The translations under genes and the position numbers were made by a program. From Streptomyces mirabilis (GTDB lineage Bacteria; Actinomycetota; Actinomycetes; Streptomycetales; Streptomycetaceae): a DNA stretch of 64,000 nt. The notes beneath the pieces were generated by a model. It saw nothing but the letters and a program-made list of their open reading frames with translations, had not been told where the DNA came from and made no database searches. Shown here piece by piece: positions 62,099 to 64,000 of the stretch. Position 1 is the first letter of the stretch. Every line of letters begins with the position of its first letter. The stretch covers positions 6,820,001 to 6,884,000 of the forward strand of contig NZ_JBCJKP010000001.1 in assembly GCF_039503195.1 (NCBI RefSeq). Direction: 5' to 3'.

Positions 62099-63442
62099 AT
62101 GGCTGATCTGTCCCTGTGGCTGGAGGCGTCGGGCGCCTTAGCGGGTGCCGGTGGTCTCGGCTACGCCAAGTTCCGCGCGCCGCGCGTGTACTGGTCGTTT
62201 GTCGGGCTGCCGGCGGCCTGGGGTCGCTTCACCCTGTCGTACCGCTCGACGATGGATGTGTGCGGGCTGACGGTGCAGCCGTCGGGTCTGCGGGCGTTCA
62301 TGGTTCGCAACGTCGCCCGGCGTGAGGTTCCGCCGGTGCCGCCGCGGGTCCGCCGGGTCCGGGGAACGTCCACCGGTCTGCGGGTCACGCTGCGGCTCCC
62401 CGCGGGCTTGGAGCCGGCGGACGTGGTCGCCTCCTCGGAACGGCTGCGTCACGCCTGGGGCGTGCACTCGGTCACCGTGATCGAGACGAAGCCCGGGTTC
62501 GTGGAACTGCGGATGACCGGGTACGACGTACTGCGCCGGGTGCGGATGCCGCGCAAGGCACGGCCTCACGACGTGATCGTCCCGGTGGCGCTGCGCGAGG
62601 ACGGGACCGCGTTCGTCCGCGACTACCGCAAGGTCCCGATGGCCCTCACGCTGGGCGCCAACCAGTCGGGAAAGTCCATGTTCCAACGCAACCTGGTCAA
62701 GGGCCTGGCCCAACTGCCGGTGGCGCTGGCGGGCATCGACTGCAAGCGCGGTGTCGAACAGTCCGCCTATGCGCCGCGCCTGTCAGCCCTGGCCACCGAT
62801 CCGGACCGCGCCGCCGCACTGCTCGATGTCCTGGTGGCAGAGATGGAATCCAGGTTCGACCTGCTGAGCCTGTATGGAGTCTCGGACCTGTGGGAGCTGC
62901 CCGAGAAGGTACGGCCGGTGCCGATCGTGCTCCTCGTCGACGAGATCGCGGAACTCTTCCTGATCTCCTCGAAGAGGGATGAGGAGCGCCGCGAACGGTT
63001 GGTGACGGCGCTGATCCGGCTGGCGCAGATGGCCCGTGCCGCCGGGATCTACCTGGAGATCTGCGGGCAGCGCTTCGGCTCCGAACTCGGCAAGGGCGCC
63101 ACCATGCTCCGTGCCCAGCTCACCGGGCGTGTGGTGCACCGCGTCAACGACAAGCAGACCGCCGAAATGGGCCTCGGTGACGTCGCCCCCGAGGCGGTCC
63201 CGATGGTCACGACGATCCCGCCGGACAAGCCTGGTCTGGCGGTCGCCGCGGACTCCTCCGGTGGCTGGTCCCGCATCCGTACTCCGATGACGACGCAGGC
63301 TGAAGCCACGGCGGTGTGCCGGGAGTTCGCCCACCTGGTCCCGTACCTGCCCGCGCTCGACCCGTTCCGCCCGCACGTCCCGGCCGGCTCGACGCCGCAG
63401 AGCGTGCCGCCGCTGGTCAAGCCGGTACCGGTCCCCGAGTAG
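62099..63442 (+). CDS. FtsK/SpoIIIE-type DNA translocase (TraSA/TraB-like)
   Basis: 447 residues. Walker A LGANQSGKSMFQ (about 187), Walker B VLLVDEIAELF (about 277), and RAAGIYLEICGQRFG for the following AAA region. A hydrophobic or mildly amphipathic N-terminus (SLWLEASGALAGAGGLGYAKF) may sit at the membrane. TraB/TraSA proteins move double-stranded plasmid or element DNA between mycelial cells using 8-bp clt sites; this is the conjugative motor of actinomycete integrative elements. The surrounding small genes support this over a chromosome-segregation FtsK. Confidence 0.88.
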   Translation: MADLSLWLEASGALAGAGGLGYAKFRAPRVYWSFVGLPAAWGRFTLSYRSTMDVCGLTVQPSGLRAFMVRNVARREVPPVPPRVRRVRGTSTGLRVTLRLPAGLEPADVVASSERLRHAWGVHSVTVIETKPGFVELRMTGYDVLRRVRMPRKARPHDVIVPVALREDGTAFVRDYRKVPMALTLGANQSGKSMFQRNLVKGLAQLPVALAGIDCKRGVEQSAYAPRLSALATDPDRAAALLDVLVAEMESRFDLLSLYGVSDLWELPEKVRPVPIVLLVDEIAELFLISSKRDEERRERLVTALIRLAQMARAAGIYLEICGQRFGSELGKGATMLRAQLTGRVVHRVNDKQTAEMGLGDVAPEAVPMVTTIPPDKPGLAVAADSSGGWSRIRTPMTTQAEATAVCREFAHLVPYLPALDPFRPHVPAGSTPQSVPPLVKPVPVPE

Positions 63443-63527
63443 CACCCCCTGTTCCACCCCGGTGGGCGCGACCGCTTCGCGCCAGGTCCCTACCCCCTCC
63501 ATGCCCGAACGCAGAGAGGAATGACCG

Positions 63528-63785
63528 ATGCCCGCCTCGATGACCTTCCACGGTGACGCCTCCAGCCGGGTCCGCCTCCACGACTACGGCACCGAGCGCC
63601 TGCCGATCCTGGCGCTCGACGGGGACGGCTACTCCCTGAGCATCTCGGTGTTCGACAGCCGGCCGATCGTCGACCACCAGGCGTTCGCCGAGAAGCTGGC
63701 CAAGGCCGCGGCCGACTACCTCGCGGCCGTGCAGCGCTACGCCGCCGCTCTGCCCACCGACACCGAGACCAGGCAGGTGAGGTGA
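63528..63785 (+). CDS. Small conserved protein of the transfer operon
   Basis: 85 residues from ATG with GAGAGGAATGACC upstream. RVRLHDYGTERLPILALDGDGYSLSISVF, then a helix EKLAKAAADYLAAVQRY. Not recognised beyond being typical of integrative-element transfer operons. Its TGA overlaps the next start (GTGA). Confidence 0.7.
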   Translation: MPASMTFHGDASSRVRLHDYGTERLPILALDGDGYSLSISVFDSRPIVDHQAFAEKLAKAAADYLAAVQRYAAALPTDTETRQVR

Positions 63786-63994
63786 GCGGCATGTGCGAGC
63801 ACTGCGAGGACTTCCACCGCACGGTGCTGATGCTCGGCTCCCTGGCCCTGTACGCCGACCAGTACGGCGCCGACCACGCCTTCGTGGACGCGATCGCCCC
63901 GTCCATCGCGGCATCCCTTCCCGAGCCCCCGCCGGGCCTGTTCCCGCCCGGCTTCGACCCCACCGACGGCCCCGAGTACCCCGACGAGGAGTGA
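63782..63994 (+). CDS. Small CxxC protein of the transfer operon
   Basis: 70 residues from GTG overlapping the previous stop; an ATG three codons later is possible. MCEHCEDFHRTVLMLGSLAL contains a CxxC close to the start and may bind metal. The tail is acidic and Pro-rich. No function is known. The operon continues past the window. Confidence 0.65.
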   Translation: MSGMCEHCEDFHRTVLMLGSLALYADQYGADHAFVDAIAPSIAASLPEPPPGLFPPGFDPTDGPEYPDEE

Positions 63995-64000
63995 CCCGTG

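Overview
The window is high-GC DNA of a Streptomyces or a close relative. The signs are overwhelmingly GC-ending codons, frequent GTG starts, ATGA/GTGA gene overlaps, a LigD-polymerase/Ku pair, NRPS genes, and pSAM2-like integrative-element genes at the right edge. From memory, the order PBP / FtsW-like / LigD-Pol / Ku resembles the SCO5301-SCO5309 region of S. coelicolor; this was not checked.

Positions 1-28.5 kb look chromosomal. They hold a penicillin-binding protein (cut by the window edge) overlapping an FtsW/RodA-type SEDS protein, a secreted SH3 protein, a sensor kinase with a lipoprotein, a dual-specificity-type phosphatase, a NERD protein, and the LigD-polymerase and Ku genes of bacterial end joining. 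Next comes a compact six-gene biosynthetic cluster read leftward (20.6 to 9.3 kb). It has a carrier domain fused to a Pls-type membrane acyltransferase, an NRPS (headless C-A-T-TE), a TauD-like oxygenase, an SbnB/SbnA pair that should make L-2,3-diaminopropionate, and a ketosynthase with an unusual N-terminal extension. An amidase, an M1 metallopeptidase, a patatin and a membrane protein with an Ala-Gln repeat follow. Short tandem repeats sit in many of the intergenic gaps here.

Two 42-bp copies of the 3' half of a tRNA-Arg(CCG) gene, at 28.49 kb and 39.24 kb, each followed by a terminator hairpin, mark integration junctions. Between them lies a 10.7-kb segment: a membrane protein, a two-gene IS5-like element, and two divergent redox modules, each pairing a ferric-reductase-like heme membrane protein with a flavoprotein-ferredoxin fusion. 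The second junction starts an integrative element that runs off the right edge. It carries a second two-gene IS5-like element and a 17-kb defence island. Its transfer and regulatory genes follow: XRE-TPR regulator, ABM monooxygenase, FtsK/TraSA-like translocase and small proteins.

The defence island has two convergent modules. The rightward operon (42.5-53.7 kb) encodes a GHKL-ATPase/SF2-helicase fusion, a NERD-nuclease/SF1-helicase, a DrmA-like helicase and a DrmB-like DUF1998 protein. It is DISARM-like, but I see no DrmC phospholipase and no methyltransferase of its own. The leftward operon (59.3-54.0 kb) encodes McrB-like and McrC-like subunits and two 5-methylcytosine methyltransferases. 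That is the composition of LlaJI/BsuMI-type restriction-modification, in lower-GC DNA. The DISARM-like operon next to an m5C modification module is the best candidate for a little-described system here.
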